Positions 54,649 through 62,966 of a DNA stretch of 64,000 nucleotides are shown piece after piece (the stretch's first letter is position 1; the number at the start of each line of letters is the position of its first letter). The notes under the pieces are model-generated. The model saw only the letters and a list, made by a program, of their open reading frames with translations, was not told where the DNA came from and did no database searches. The translations under genes and the position numbers were made by a program. Source of the DNA: JADLHS01 sp036274115. Its GTDB lineage: Bacteria; Verrucomicrobiota; Verrucomicrobiia; Limisphaerales; JADLHS01. The stretch covers positions 5,027 through 69,026 of the forward strand of contig DASUGI010000036.1 of the NCBI GenBank assembly GCA_036274115.1, given 5' to 3'.

Positions 54649-57600
54649 CTATTCGCCAGTCACCAATTCAGGTGAGCGCGGCGACAAAAGCTCCACGCGT
54701 AACTCGGCGCGAGTGCCCTGTCCCGGCTCGCCCTGGATGACGCATTTTCCGCCGATGCTGGCGAGCCGTCGCTCCATATTCAACAAACCATGCCCCGAGG
54801 AAATGCGACCATTGGAACCAAGTATCCCGCCGTTGCCGTTGCGATTACCATTTTTCCGGGCAAGGCCGCAGCCGTTATCCTGCACTACCATACAAAACGA
54901 ATTCACCTGAACGATCACCCTCAGCCAGACCTCAGTAGCACCCGCGTGTTTCACAACGTTGTTGAGAGCTTCTTTGATCGCGAGGAAGAGATTATGGCGC
55001 ACCTCCGCCGCCAACGTGAGCGCCGGCAACTCCGCCGGCACATCCAGACGGCATCGGATTCCGGCTACGCTCAAATATTCCTGAGCGAACTTGCTGACGT
55101 AGGTAACGAGGCTTTCCAGGGTATCGTTGTGCGGATCGACAGCCCACACGATCTCGTCCATGTTTCGGGTCAACTCGCGGGCCATTTCGGAGATTTGAGA
55201 GACGTGATGCGGCATTTCTTCCGGGGTGTCCCGCCGGGCGAGTTCGCTCAGCAATGCGATCTGCGTCAAACCCGCGCCCAGATCATCATGAATATCTTTC
55301 GCAATCCGGGTACGGTCACGCTCGATAGCTCGCTGCCGCTCGAGTTGCTCCACCTGGCGGCGCAGCCGGCGCGTATAGATGCGGCGCACCGCCAGGATGA
55401 CCACACCAACCACGGCAACAGTCGCGGCAATCTTGAACGTCCAGGTTTCATAAAGGTGCGGCAATACCACCAGGTTCAATACGGCGCCCTTTTCATTCCA
55501 GACCCCATCGTTATTACAGGCGGTGACGACAAAACGATGTTCGCCCGGCGGCAGCAGACTGTATTGCGCCCACCGGGCTGTCGTCGGCTCGCTCCAATCG
55601 CGCTCCGACTTTTCCAGTTTATATTTGAATCGCACCCGGTCGGGGGAAGTAAAACTCAGGCCGGTAAATTGGATTTTGATCTGGTGCTTTCCTGGTGCAA
55701 TCTCCAACCGCGAACCCGCCACCCCAAAGTGTTCGGCTTTCTGCTCCTGGCCATCCACCGTGGCCCCCTCGATGACCACCGGAGGTGGAAGCGCATTCAC
55801 TGCGACGTCATTGGGACGCACGGAAACCACCCCCTTTAATGTAGTAAACAACAAACGACCATCGCGCGTGCGCCAGGCCGCAGGCTGATAGAGATCGGAA
55901 CATTCCAATGACGGCAAACCATCATGGCGTCCATACGCGGTACAATTGATATTCCTGACCCACCCGGCAGCGAACGCGTTCAGCTCAGCCTTCTCAACAC
56001 GGAAGATTCCTTGCTTTGTTCCGGCCCACAAACGCCCTGCACCATCATCAAGCAACTGACAAATCACATCGTCAGGCAAACCGTCCTGCGTCATTAGGCG
56101 CACAAACTTCCCGTCGCGAAAACGCAGCAACCCGCCCCGAAAAGTGCCCGCCCAAATCGAGCCATCGTTGTCGGCCAAAACCGACCAGATGGGTTGACCC
56201 GCCCAGGCATCCTGCGGACGGAAGGCGGTGACGGAGTTTGATGCAACCCGATGCAACGTGCCATCGCCCAATCCCGCCCAAATCACACCCTCTTTATCCT
56301 CCGCCAATGCCCGCACATCCGTGCGTGCTATCCCATCCTCCTGGTTGAACTGCCGGAATTGTCCATCGGCAACAACACCCAAACCGCTCTTCGTCCCGAC
56401 CCACAATCGCCCGTCGCTGGCTCGCAATAATGATTTCACGCCATGGACGGCCGGAACGAACGGCGTGAACTTCCCAGCTGAACCGCAATACAAGTCTTCG
56501 TCGCCGGCACTCGTCCACAACCTTCCGTTAGCGTCGGAGGCGACGCTGAAGACGAAGCCGCGCCGCGTCCCCCCGGGCAGGGTGAACGTTTGCCACTCGT
56601 TATGTTTCCAGCGATACAAGCCGCCGCCATACGTTCCAATCCAAAGATCGCCGGCCGCATCCTCCGTCACGCTTACCGCCACTCGCGCGCCCGCACTCTC
56701 GCCGGGCAACAGGACGCTGAACCGTTTTTCCCGCACTCGCACCAACCCGCCGCGATCCACCCCGGCCCAGATGTTCCCTTCACGATCTTCGAGGAAGGCA
56801 TCCACGCGCTCTCCGGGGAAATTCTCTTCAGCAGCCAACTGTCGCACCCGGCCATCCGGTCGGATATGGAACAGTCCCCGGCCATAATCGTACAGCCAGA
56901 CACCGCCTTTGGCATCCTCGTGCATACCCGTTCGCTCCCGCCAACCGGTAAACATGCCACGCGCTTCCTCCACTTCATCAACCCATTCCCGGCGCCGGGA
57001 TTTGCGCAATCGCTCGTTTGCGATCGTCCAAACATCCCCACCGGAAAGCACCCGGAGGAAGCTCACATTGGACACCGCCGCACCATTGGTTGGGGTCATG
57101 TTTTCGAATCGCTCGCCATTCCAACGTGCAAAACCCGAATCGGTCCCTGCCCAAATTCGTCCGGCCTTGTCCGCAGTGAGCACATTCACACTCGTGCCTT
57201 CCAATCCGCCGTTTTTCGGCAAGGGATCGAACGTGCTTCCTGCAAGCCGATAAATCTTTTGATCACGCCCGAGACACCAAATCACTCCATTCGCATCTTC
57301 CGCGACCAACTGACCAGGACTGGCCCCGGGAGGATGCAGCAGTTCCCAGCCGTTCGTGCCGTCAAGCGCCTGCCGCCGGATGATCTCTCCATTGCGCAAC
57401 AGAAACATCGGACGGTTCGAGCGGGTTGAAATCAATGTGGCGGCCGTATCCGCCACTCCTTCTCCCAGCCACTCAAGCGAGAATTGGCCTCTCCGATAGG
57501 AAGTGATGGAACCGTCATGCGCACTGATCCACAAAGTGCCATCCGGCCCAGTCACGAGCCTGCGGATGCGAGCATGTTTCAGCGCTGGCGTATTCTCCGG

Positions 57601-57864
57601 ATAAAATTTAACAAAGCGCTCTCCATCGAATCGTGCCAGCCCGTTGTAGGTTCCAACCCAGAGATAACCTTCGGTGGTCTGCGCGATCGCGGTGACCGAA
57701 CTGTTAGGCAATCCTTTTTCGACCGTCGTGGTGTCAATCAGGTAGTCACCAACCGAAGCAAGCGCGGAATCAACGGCCGATCCAAAAAGCAACAACAGCG
57801 AAATTCCAGCAAGCCACCGCGCTCGATCAAGCAGCCTCACGATGTATACAGTTCGCCCCGACAT
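54649..57864 (-). CDS. Sensor histidine kinase with two-component propeller (Reg_prop/Y_Y_Y) sensor
   Basis: 1071 aa. Signal anchor about 15-37. Periplasmic ~14 propeller repeats of Reg_prop type (GYLWVGTYNGLARFDGERF, GRIWAGTDSGFARWNGERF, GNIWAGVDRGGLVRVREKRF) to about 675, then a Y_Y_Y domain (FTGLSFTSPDRVRFKYKLE), one TM (TFKIAATVAVVGVVILAV), HisKA_3 dimerisation helix with phospho-His in AKDIHDDLGAGLTQIALLSE, and HATPase (NVVKHAGATEV, VQDNGCGL, GHGLLNMERRLASIGG). The same sensor design is used by Bacteroidetes hybrid systems for polysaccharides, but here the regulator is a separate protein. Divergent from an esterase gene. GTG 57840 is an alternative start. Confidence 0.93.
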   Translation of the reverse strand: MSGRTVYIVRLLDRARWLAGISLLLLFGSAVDSALASVGDYLIDTTTVEKGLPNSSVTAIAQTTEGYLWVGTYNGLARFDGERFVKFYPENTPALKHARIRRLVTGPDGTLWISAHDGSITSYRRGQFSLEWLGEGVADTAATLISTRSNRPMFLLRNGEIIRRQALDGTNGWELLHPPGASPGQLVAEDANGVIWCLGRDQKIYRLAGSTFDPLPKNGGLEGTSVNVLTADKAGRIWAGTDSGFARWNGERFENMTPTNGAAVSNVSFLRVLSGGDVWTIANERLRKSRRREWVDEVEEARGMFTGWRERTGMHEDAKGGVWLYDYGRGLFHIRPDGRVRQLAAEENFPGERVDAFLEDREGNIWAGVDRGGLVRVREKRFSVLLPGESAGARVAVSVTEDAAGDLWIGTYGGGLYRWKHNEWQTFTLPGGTRRGFVFSVASDANGRLWTSAGDEDLYCGSAGKFTPFVPAVHGVKSLLRASDGRLWVGTKSGLGVVADGQFRQFNQEDGIARTDVRALAEDKEGVIWAGLGDGTLHRVASNSVTAFRPQDAWAGQPIWSVLADNDGSIWAGTFRGGLLRFRDGKFVRLMTQDGLPDDVICQLLDDGAGRLWAGTKQGIFRVEKAELNAFAAGWVRNINCTAYGRHDGLPSLECSDLYQPAAWRTRDGRLLFTTLKGVVSVRPNDVAVNALPPPVVIEGATVDGQEQKAEHFGVAGSRLEIAPGKHQIKIQFTGLSFTSPDRVRFKYKLEKSERDWSEPTTARWAQYSLLPPGEHRFVVTACNNDGVWNEKGAVLNLVVLPHLYETWTFKIAATVAVVGVVILAVRRIYTRRLRRQVEQLERQRAIERDRTRIAKDIHDDLGAGLTQIALLSELARRDTPEEMPHHVSQISEMARELTRNMDEIVWAVDPHNDTLESLVTYVSKFAQEYLSVAGIRCRLDVPAELPALTLAAEVRHNLFLAIKEALNNVVKHAGATEVWLRVIVQVNSFCMVVQDNGCGLARKNGNRNGNGGILGSNGRISSGHGLLNMERRLASIGGKCVIQGEPGQGTRAELRVELLSPRSPELVTGE

Positions 57865-57989
57865 ATCACGACACCGGCAGAGGGCACTTTGGATTCACGC
57901 CATGACAGTGCCTTCAGAGGCACCTGAAAACAAGGCTGGACTGACACTCATGATTGAACTTCACACGGTCATTCCTTACTGTCTTCGCA

Positions 57990-58871
57990 ATGAAATTTCT
58001 CCTCGCCGTAATTGGTTTGATTGTTTCCACTTCCGCTTCCAATGCGCAAACGAATTTGACCTTTCCGCTTTGGCCAAATGGAGCTCCGGGAGCCCTGGGC
58101 AAGGATGCCAAAGACATCCCGACTTTGACCGTGTTTCCGGCGGATTCAGACAAGGCCACGGGGGCGGCGATGGTCATTTGTCCCGGAGGCGGTTACGGTC
58201 ATCTGGCCGATCATGAAGGCTCGCACTACGCGCGCTGGTTCAACGAGCAAGGGATAACCGGGTTTGTCCTGAAATACCGACTCGGTCCAGCCGGTTATCG
58301 GCATCCCGCGATGCTGCAGGACGCTGCCCGCGCCGTGCGAACCGTCCGCGCACGTGCGCCGGAATGGAAGCTTGACCCCAAGCGAGTGGGAATCATCGGC
58401 TCATCCGCCGGAGGACACCTGGCCTCAACACTGATGACCCATTGGGACTTGGGAGATTCCAACTCTGTTGATGTGATTGAAAAGCAGAGTTCCCGGCCGG
58501 ATCTGGCCATTCTATGTTATGCAGTCATTTCCATGCAACAGGACTTCACCCACAAAGGTTCCCGGGCAAATTTGCTCGGAACAAATCCACCGCCGGAATT
58601 GCTCAAGGAACTTTCCGCGGAGTTGCAGGTGAACTCGAACACACCTCCGTGTTTCATCTGGAGTACGGCCGATGACAAAACCGTGCCGGTCGAAAACAGC
58701 CTCGACTTAGCCAAGGCATTGCGCCGCGCGAAAGTGCCATTCGATCTGCATGTCTATGCCAGCGGTCCGCACGGGCTCGGCTTGGGCAACCGGAGCTTTG
58801 ATAAATCCAACTTCCACCCGTGGACCACGGACTGTGAACGATGGCTGAAGCAGAATGGGTTTGCCAAGTGA
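57990..58871 (+). CDS. Secreted BD-FAE/xylan-esterase-type alpha/beta hydrolase
   Basis: 293 aa from ATG 57990. Signal peptide 1-19 (LLAVIGLIVSTSASNA). Oxyanion CPGGGYGHLADHEG, nucleophile Ser139 in GSSAGGHLAS, Asp in WSTADDKTVPVENS and His in ASGPHGLGLG make a complete triad. It resembles domain 1 of the protein at 31987 in sequence (LTFPLWPNGAPG versus LVIPLWPEGVPG), so the two are paralogues, one with and one without an SGNH domain. Likely carbohydrate deacetylase or feruloyl esterase of the pectin locus. A hairpin GTGCCT-TCAG-AGGCAC at about 57907-57922 lies in the 125-bp divergent gap. Confidence 0.88.
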   Translation: MKFLLAVIGLIVSTSASNAQTNLTFPLWPNGAPGALGKDAKDIPTLTVFPADSDKATGAAMVICPGGGYGHLADHEGSHYARWFNEQGITGFVLKYRLGPAGYRHPAMLQDAARAVRTVRARAPEWKLDPKRVGIIGSSAGGHLASTLMTHWDLGDSNSVDVIEKQSSRPDLAILCYAVISMQQDFTHKGSRANLLGTNPPPELLKELSAELQVNSNTPPCFIWSTADDKTVPVENSLDLAKALRRAKVPFDLHVYASGPHGLGLGNRSFDKSNFHPWTTDCERWLKQNGFAK

Positions 58872-58889
58872 AACAAACCAGGTCAAACG

Positions 58890-59372
58890 TCAGTCGATTC
58901 GCTTTAGGGTGACCAACCACGCTGTATCCCCGGCTGACTTTCCACTGAATATCAGAATTTCGGCTTTGGGAAAAGGCTGGGTGCGCTTCGAACATACGTT
59001 CCCATTCTTGCCGTGCAGCGTGACTTCAACCTTTGGCTCATCCAGGCGCTTTAGCTCAACCGTGCATTTGTCGCTCATGACCACGGCATTGGTTCCTCCC
59101 TTCGGAACCGAGAAGGACTGTCGCTTCACCATGTAATAGGACTTCCACTTCAACGGAAGCTCATCGAGTTTCTTTTGCACTTCAGGATCAACTGGTTTTA
59201 GCTTCGGTTCCTTGTTCGTAACCGCCCCATTGGTGACCCAGATCAGCTGCGCCTCGAACCTGTCGCCTTTGCCTTTGCCATCGCCCGCGATTGCGGGGAA
59301 ACTGACAGAAAGAAAAAACAAGGCCGATAACCACCCGGCCGGTAAAACTGTAAGTCTTGACATCAGTTTCAT
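58890..59372 (-). CDS. Secreted hypothetical protein, 160 aa
   Basis: Signal peptide RLTVLPAGWLSALFFLSVSFPAIA, mature start GDGKGKGDRFEAQLIWVTN. The body is Lys-rich and beta-predicted (WKSYYMVKRQSFSVPKGG, TVELKRLDEPKVEVTLHGK, ILIFSGKSAGDTAWLVTLKR) with two Cys. I do not recognise a named family. The longer frame to 59444 overlaps the anti-sigma-like gene; ATG 59372, 2 bp after that gene's stop, is preferred. Last gene of the sigma/anti-sigma run, so it may be a target or effector of that stress system. Confidence 0.65.
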   Translation of the reverse strand: MKLMSRLTVLPAGWLSALFFLSVSFPAIAGDGKGKGDRFEAQLIWVTNGAVTNKEPKLKPVDPEVQKKLDELPLKWKSYYMVKRQSFSVPKGGTNAVVMSDKCTVELKRLDEPKVEVTLHGKNGNVCSKRTQPFPKAEILIFSGKSAGDTAWLVTLKRID

Positions 59373-59374
59373 CT

Positions 59375-59896
59375 TCAGTTGAATTCGAGTATATCTTCCA
59401 AGTCCATTTCCGCAAAGTCGTTTTCTGCCGGGTAATCCACCCACACCAACGTCGTCCCGGAGGAATAATCCCGGTACGTAAACGCTCCTGAATCTTCGAA
59501 GGTGGTTTCAACTTCTTCACGAAATGTGCCCCCCTCCGAAGCGGCGAATTGGCGACCAGCCAGCACCACGGCCAACAGGACCGCCGCCACGCCGCTGGCG
59601 GGCACGAGCAGTCGCCGCAACATGCCAAAGAGTGACGCACTCTGGGCCGGCGCGGGCGCTGTTTTCTCCTGACGCTCAATTTCGCGGCGGATCCCGGACC
59701 AATAAAACTCTCGAGTTGCGGGAACGGTAATTTCACCGGCGTGAGCGGTAATGGCGTTACGAGTATTGGTCAGTTCCGCCAATAGCTCCCGCGCCTCAGC
59801 GTCGCCGGCGAGCAAATCAACGACAGTCTTGACTTCTCCAGCGGGCAATTCGCCATCCAGATAAGCCTGCAACTTCAACTGAATCTCTTCTTTCAT
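59375..59896 (-). CDS. Anti-sigma-factor-like membrane protein
   Basis: 173 aa. Residues 1-75 resemble an anti-sigma cytoplasmic domain (LKLQAYLDGELPAGEVKTVVDLL), then one TM (SGVAAVLLAVVLAG, ~95-110) and an acidic periplasmic tail ending AEMDLEDILEFN. The Cys and His zinc ligands of the ZAS class are absent (no Cys in the domain), so this would be a zinc-free anti-sigma. It lies 10 bp after an ECF sigma gene. Predicted to hold that sigma factor at the membrane. Confidence 0.75.
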   Translation of the reverse strand: MKEEIQLKLQAYLDGELPAGEVKTVVDLLAGDAEARELLAELTNTRNAITAHAGEITVPATREFYWSGIRREIERQEKTAPAPAQSASLFGMLRRLLVPASGVAAVLLAVVLAGRQFAASEGGTFREEVETTFEDSGAFTYRDYSSGTTLVWVDYPAENDFAEMDLEDILEFN

Positions 59897-59906
59897 ATCA
59901 CAACTC

Positions 59907-60500
59907 TTAATCCGGCTTTTTCAAATCCTGCAACAACGATGCCATCCGGCGTCGTGCGTAGAACAACCGCGACATCACCGTTCCAATCGAGCAATTCATG
60001 GTCTTGGCAATGGTCTTGTACTCCATGTGCTCGAACTCATGAAGCACCAGCACCGTCCGATGGGCTTCTGAAAGCTGGCCCAGCGCCTTATCGATCCGCG
60101 CCCGCAACTCCGCGCGCTCCAGACGTTCGGTGGGATTCACCGTCACAATCGGCATCTGCCGCTCGACTCCGCCGGATTCCTCGTCCATTTCTTCAATGGA
60201 CTCAGCCCGTTGGCGCTTCTTCTTTCGCAGTTGATCAAGGCAAAGGTTGATGACAATCCGGGTCATCCAGGTGGTAAAACTCGACTCGCCCTGAAACTGC
60301 GCCAGTCGCTGCCAGCCTTTCACCCACGCTTCCTGAGAAAGATCAACGGCCTCATCCTCGTTTCGCATCATGGTGTAGGCGCGCGCATAAATCTTGTCGC
60401 GATGCCGTGCCACCAACTCCTCAAACGAGCCCATGTCGCCCCTTTGCGCGCCCTTTACCAAAGCCTCATCCGGGGTTGAGGAATATTCAATTTCGGCCAT
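59907..60500 (-). CDS. ECF RNA polymerase sigma factor (RpoE/SigW type)
   Basis: 197 aa from ATG 60500 (MAEIEYSSTPDEALVKGAQRGD). Sigma2: FEELVARHRDKIYARAYTMM, DAVDLSQEAW-like block DEAVDLSQEAWVKGWQRL and FTTWMTRIVINLCLDQLRKKK. Sigma4: ALGQLSEAHRTVLVLHEFE, YKTIAKTMNCSIGTVMSRLFYARRRM. It directs RNA polymerase to a stress or envelope regulon. The frame is open to 60596 but the extension is Pro/Gln-rich. Located between hisB and the anti-sigma-like gene. Confidence 0.93.
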   Translation of the reverse strand: MAEIEYSSTPDEALVKGAQRGDMGSFEELVARHRDKIYARAYTMMRNEDEAVDLSQEAWVKGWQRLAQFQGESSFTTWMTRIVINLCLDQLRKKKRQRAESIEEMDEESGGVERQMPIVTVNPTERLERAELRARIDKALGQLSEAHRTVLVLHEFEHMEYKTIAKTMNCSIGTVMSRLFYARRRMASLLQDLKKPD

Positions 60501-60538
60501 CGTTTGGACGGGTGGAGATGGTGGCTTATTCAGAGTCG

Positions 60539-61201
60539 TCAGAGTTTGCCCTTGGTGCTGGGAATTTGACCGGCAATCCGGGAATCGCGCTGGCACGCGA
60601 AGTCCACCGCCTTCGCAAACGCCTTGAAAAGCGCCTCAACGATGTGATGTGGTTCGTCACCGTAAAGCAACTCGAGATGCAGATTGCACCGCGCCTCATT
60701 GGCAAACCCTTGAAAGAATTCCCGGGCCAGACCAAATCGAAACGCGGTTGACATGTCTTGCACACGTTCCGCCTTGCTGAGTTTCTTATAAGCATGATTA
60801 TCCAGTCTGCGCCAGACTAAATACGGACGGCCACCAAAGTCCACCACACAGCGCGCCAGACATTCGTCCATAGGCACGTAGGCCTCCCCGCAAAGTGGAT
60901 TTTGCGGGTGAAATCCTGTCCCGTAACGACGGATTCCCTTCTTATTTCCCAACGCCTGAAGAAACGCCTGCCCCAAGGCGATGCCGCAATCTTCAACGGT
61001 GTGATGGGCATCGACCTCCAAATCCCCACGGCAACGCAGCGTCAAATCGACCACCGCATGCCTGGCGAACAGCGTCAGCATGTGATCGAAAAAGGGAATC
61101 CCGGTTTTAACGGAAGACTTGCCGGTACCATCAAGTTTCAACACCAGGGAAATGTTTGTTTCCTTTGTCTTACGGTTTACCCTGGCGTACCGGTCGTTCA
61201 T
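60539..61201 (-). CDS. hisB: Imidazoleglycerol-phosphate dehydratase HisB
   Basis: 220 aa from ATG 61201. Metal-binding blocks TGIPFFDHMLTLFARH, DAHHTVEDCGIALG, YVPMDECLARCVVDFGGRPYL and EPHHIVEALFKAFA define IGPD (step 6 of histidine synthesis, cytoplasm). An insertion of about 11 residues (TGFHPQNPLCG, about 95-105) sits between RRYG and AYVPMDE, where most IGPD proteins go straight from Arg-Tyr-Gly to xAxxPMDE; it is encoded by an 8-bp hairpin. A GTG at 61270, overlapping the TPR stop (GTGA), would add an unusual hydrophobic leader, so ATG 61201 is preferred. Confidence 0.93.
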   Translation of the reverse strand: MNDRYARVNRKTKETNISLVLKLDGTGKSSVKTGIPFFDHMLTLFARHAVVDLTLRCRGDLEVDAHHTVEDCGIALGQAFLQALGNKKGIRRYGTGFHPQNPLCGEAYVPMDECLARCVVDFGGRPYLVWRRLDNHAYKKLSKAERVQDMSTAFRFGLAREFFQGFANEARCNLHLELLYGDEPHHIVEALFKAFAKAVDFACQRDSRIAGQIPSTKGKL

Positions 61202-61266
61202 TTCGGCCGGATTAAAACAAAATCCCAAAAGGAACACCAAGCTCAATTCTGCAACAACAAACAAGC

Positions 61267-62190
61267 TCACTCAGCGGGCTTGCGCGGGGCGAGCGATGCG
61301 TCACGCATCCGGGCTTTGAGGTCGTTGACGTTCTTTTGCAGTGCCTCCGGACTTGGAGCGACCTTCATTGCCAGTTCGTAATAGGAAATTGCCTCAGGAA
61401 AATGACCCTCACCTTCCTCAAGCCTGCCCAGATTAACGGCGATTCTATCCAGAATATTCGGGCTCTCTTCTTTGGCTTCGTCGGATTGCTCATTCCATCG
61501 GCGCAGGGCCAGCAACCAGAGGCCTCGAGCTTTGACGACATCATGCTTGTTTTTGTACTCGATGACGCCCATCTCAAACAGAAGCTCGGGGTTGTTGGGA
61601 TTATTGCGAATGCCTTCGCGCAATACCTGTTCCGCATCCTGCACCCGGCCTAGTTTCTGACTCAGCCAATATGCGGTGGCGGTGTAGGTTTCGATTTTCT
61701 GGGGGTCCAATTCGATAGCAATTTTCAGCCACGGAAGCACTTCACGCTCCTGGCCATTCTCCAGGTGCGTATGCTCGGTTATGCGAAAACGGCGGATGAA
61801 TGCGTCCAGCCAATTGTTCGGCTTGCCCATGAAATCCATCGCCTTTTCATGTTCGTCTTTCTGGTCAGACACTCCCTCGTCATGGTGATGGCCTTCATGG
61901 CCATGCTCATCGTGACCCTCATCCTCATCTCCAGTGACAATGGCCTTGCTTGCCTTGGAATTCGCTTGATCAAAAATCGATGGATAATAGCCACTGTGTA
62001 AATACACATCGGCCATGGTAATGAACTGGTTGGCAAAAAGCCGACGCCCCTCGCCCAGCACCTTCGCGAGCGCCCCGCCCTGGCGGGCCGCGTCTTTCCA
62101 TTTCGACGCACGCAACTCGACGATCGTGGCCAGGGTAAGGGCAACAGTTGCCAGCAATCCGAGCACTAGCTTTGGCGACAACTGCTTCAT
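61267..62190 (-). CDS. TPR-repeat membrane protein with His-rich segment
   Basis: 307 aa from ATG 62190, overlapping the permease stop by 4 nt (ATGA). One N-terminal TM (LVLGLLATVALTLATIVEL). A His/Asp/Glu-rich stretch at 89-105 (DEDEGHDEHGHEGHHHDE) might bind metal. TPR-like helices follow, about 150-300 (WLKIAIELDPQKIETYTATAYWLSQKLG, NPNNPELLFEMGVIEYKN, FPEAISYYELAMKVAPSPEAL). Likely a partner of the ABC transporter encoded upstream. Function unknown. Confidence 0.8.
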   Translation of the reverse strand: MKQLSPKLVLGLLATVALTLATIVELRASKWKDAARQGGALAKVLGEGRRLFANQFITMADVYLHSGYYPSIFDQANSKASKAIVTGDEDEGHDEHGHEGHHHDEGVSDQKDEHEKAMDFMGKPNNWLDAFIRRFRITEHTHLENGQEREVLPWLKIAIELDPQKIETYTATAYWLSQKLGRVQDAEQVLREGIRNNPNNPELLFEMGVIEYKNKHDVVKARGLWLLALRRWNEQSDEAKEESPNILDRIAVNLGRLEEGEGHFPEAISYYELAMKVAPSPEALQKNVNDLKARMRDASLAPRKPAE

Positions 62191-62966
62191 GTGTTCAGGC
62201 TGCTGCGTCGAAAACGCAGCCACGTTAACACCAAAATGACCGCAATGTAGGTGGCCGCGTACAACCCGGCCAGGCCACAATCCAGAATTCCTGGCATCGT
62301 CTGGTTATTGACTAATTGCTGGCGGACGTCGAACAACTCCAGGTGCGGGATGCAAAAATAAATTGCATAGAGAATTGTGTTGAGCGGCTCCGCCTGGCGG
62401 ATTGCAATTTTTACCAGATGCTCCCCGATGAACAAGATGCCTCCAACCACAATCAGACAAATCGTGGCCGTAGCTGACACGGCTGAGAACACTACGGAAC
62501 CCAGCATCGTCATCGCGACGATTACGCCCAACATCATCCATTGAAGGCCGATGGCCTTGAAATACGCGCCAAACTGCCATTCGTGGCTCCGTGCGCCAGT
62601 CACGATGACAAAAAACGTGTAGAAAACGAGCAACGCCAGCCCCGTTGCGATCCAGCAACCGAGGAACTTTCCGATGACAAGTTCCAATCGCGAGACGGGC
62701 TTCGCGAGCAAGGGAAAAATGGTTCGATTCTCCTTCTCAGCCGGGATCTGGCGGGCCGTTGTGACAACTGCAATGATCAGTGTCGAAAGCCAGATTAGAA
62801 GCAGGCAAATGTCCTTCAGATAACGGCCAATGCTCGAATCGTTAAAGAAATTCGCCGATCCTGCGGCAATCGTAATCAAGGCGGTGAGAACAAACAGCAC
62901 ATAGAAATCCTTCCGCCGATACAGTTCTTTGATAACAACGCACGCCAGAGCCCAAATCGTTTTCAT
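62187..62966 (-). CDS. ABC-2 type transporter permease
   Basis: 259 aa with about six TM segments (YVLFVLTALITIAAG, ICLLLIWLSTLIIAVV, ALLVFYTFFVIV, TATICLIVVGGILFI, AATYIAVILVLTWL). The block TARQIPAEKENRTIFPLLAKPVSR is typical of ABC-2 permeases of the GldF/NosY group. It is coupled by 4-nt overlaps to the ATPase upstream and the TPR gene downstream. Substrate unknown; export is likely for this class. Confidence 0.88.
   Translation of the reverse strand: MKTIWALACVVIKELYRRKDFYVLFVLTALITIAAGSANFFNDSSIGRYLKDICLLLIWLSTLIIAVVTTARQIPAEKENRTIFPLLAKPVSRLELVIGKFLGCWIATGLALLVFYTFFVIVTGARSHEWQFGAYFKAIGLQWMMLGVIVAMTMLGSVVFSAVSATATICLIVVGGILFIGEHLVKIAIRQAEPLNTILYAIYFCIPHLELFDVRQQLVNNQTMPGILDCGLAGLYAATYIAVILVLTWLRFRRSSLNT

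Noticed and set aside
57955..57982. Sigma-70 promoter TTGAAC-17 bp-TACTGT before the esterase
   Set aside because: The -10 match is weak (3 of 6) and would give an almost leaderless mRNA; not convincing enough to annotate.
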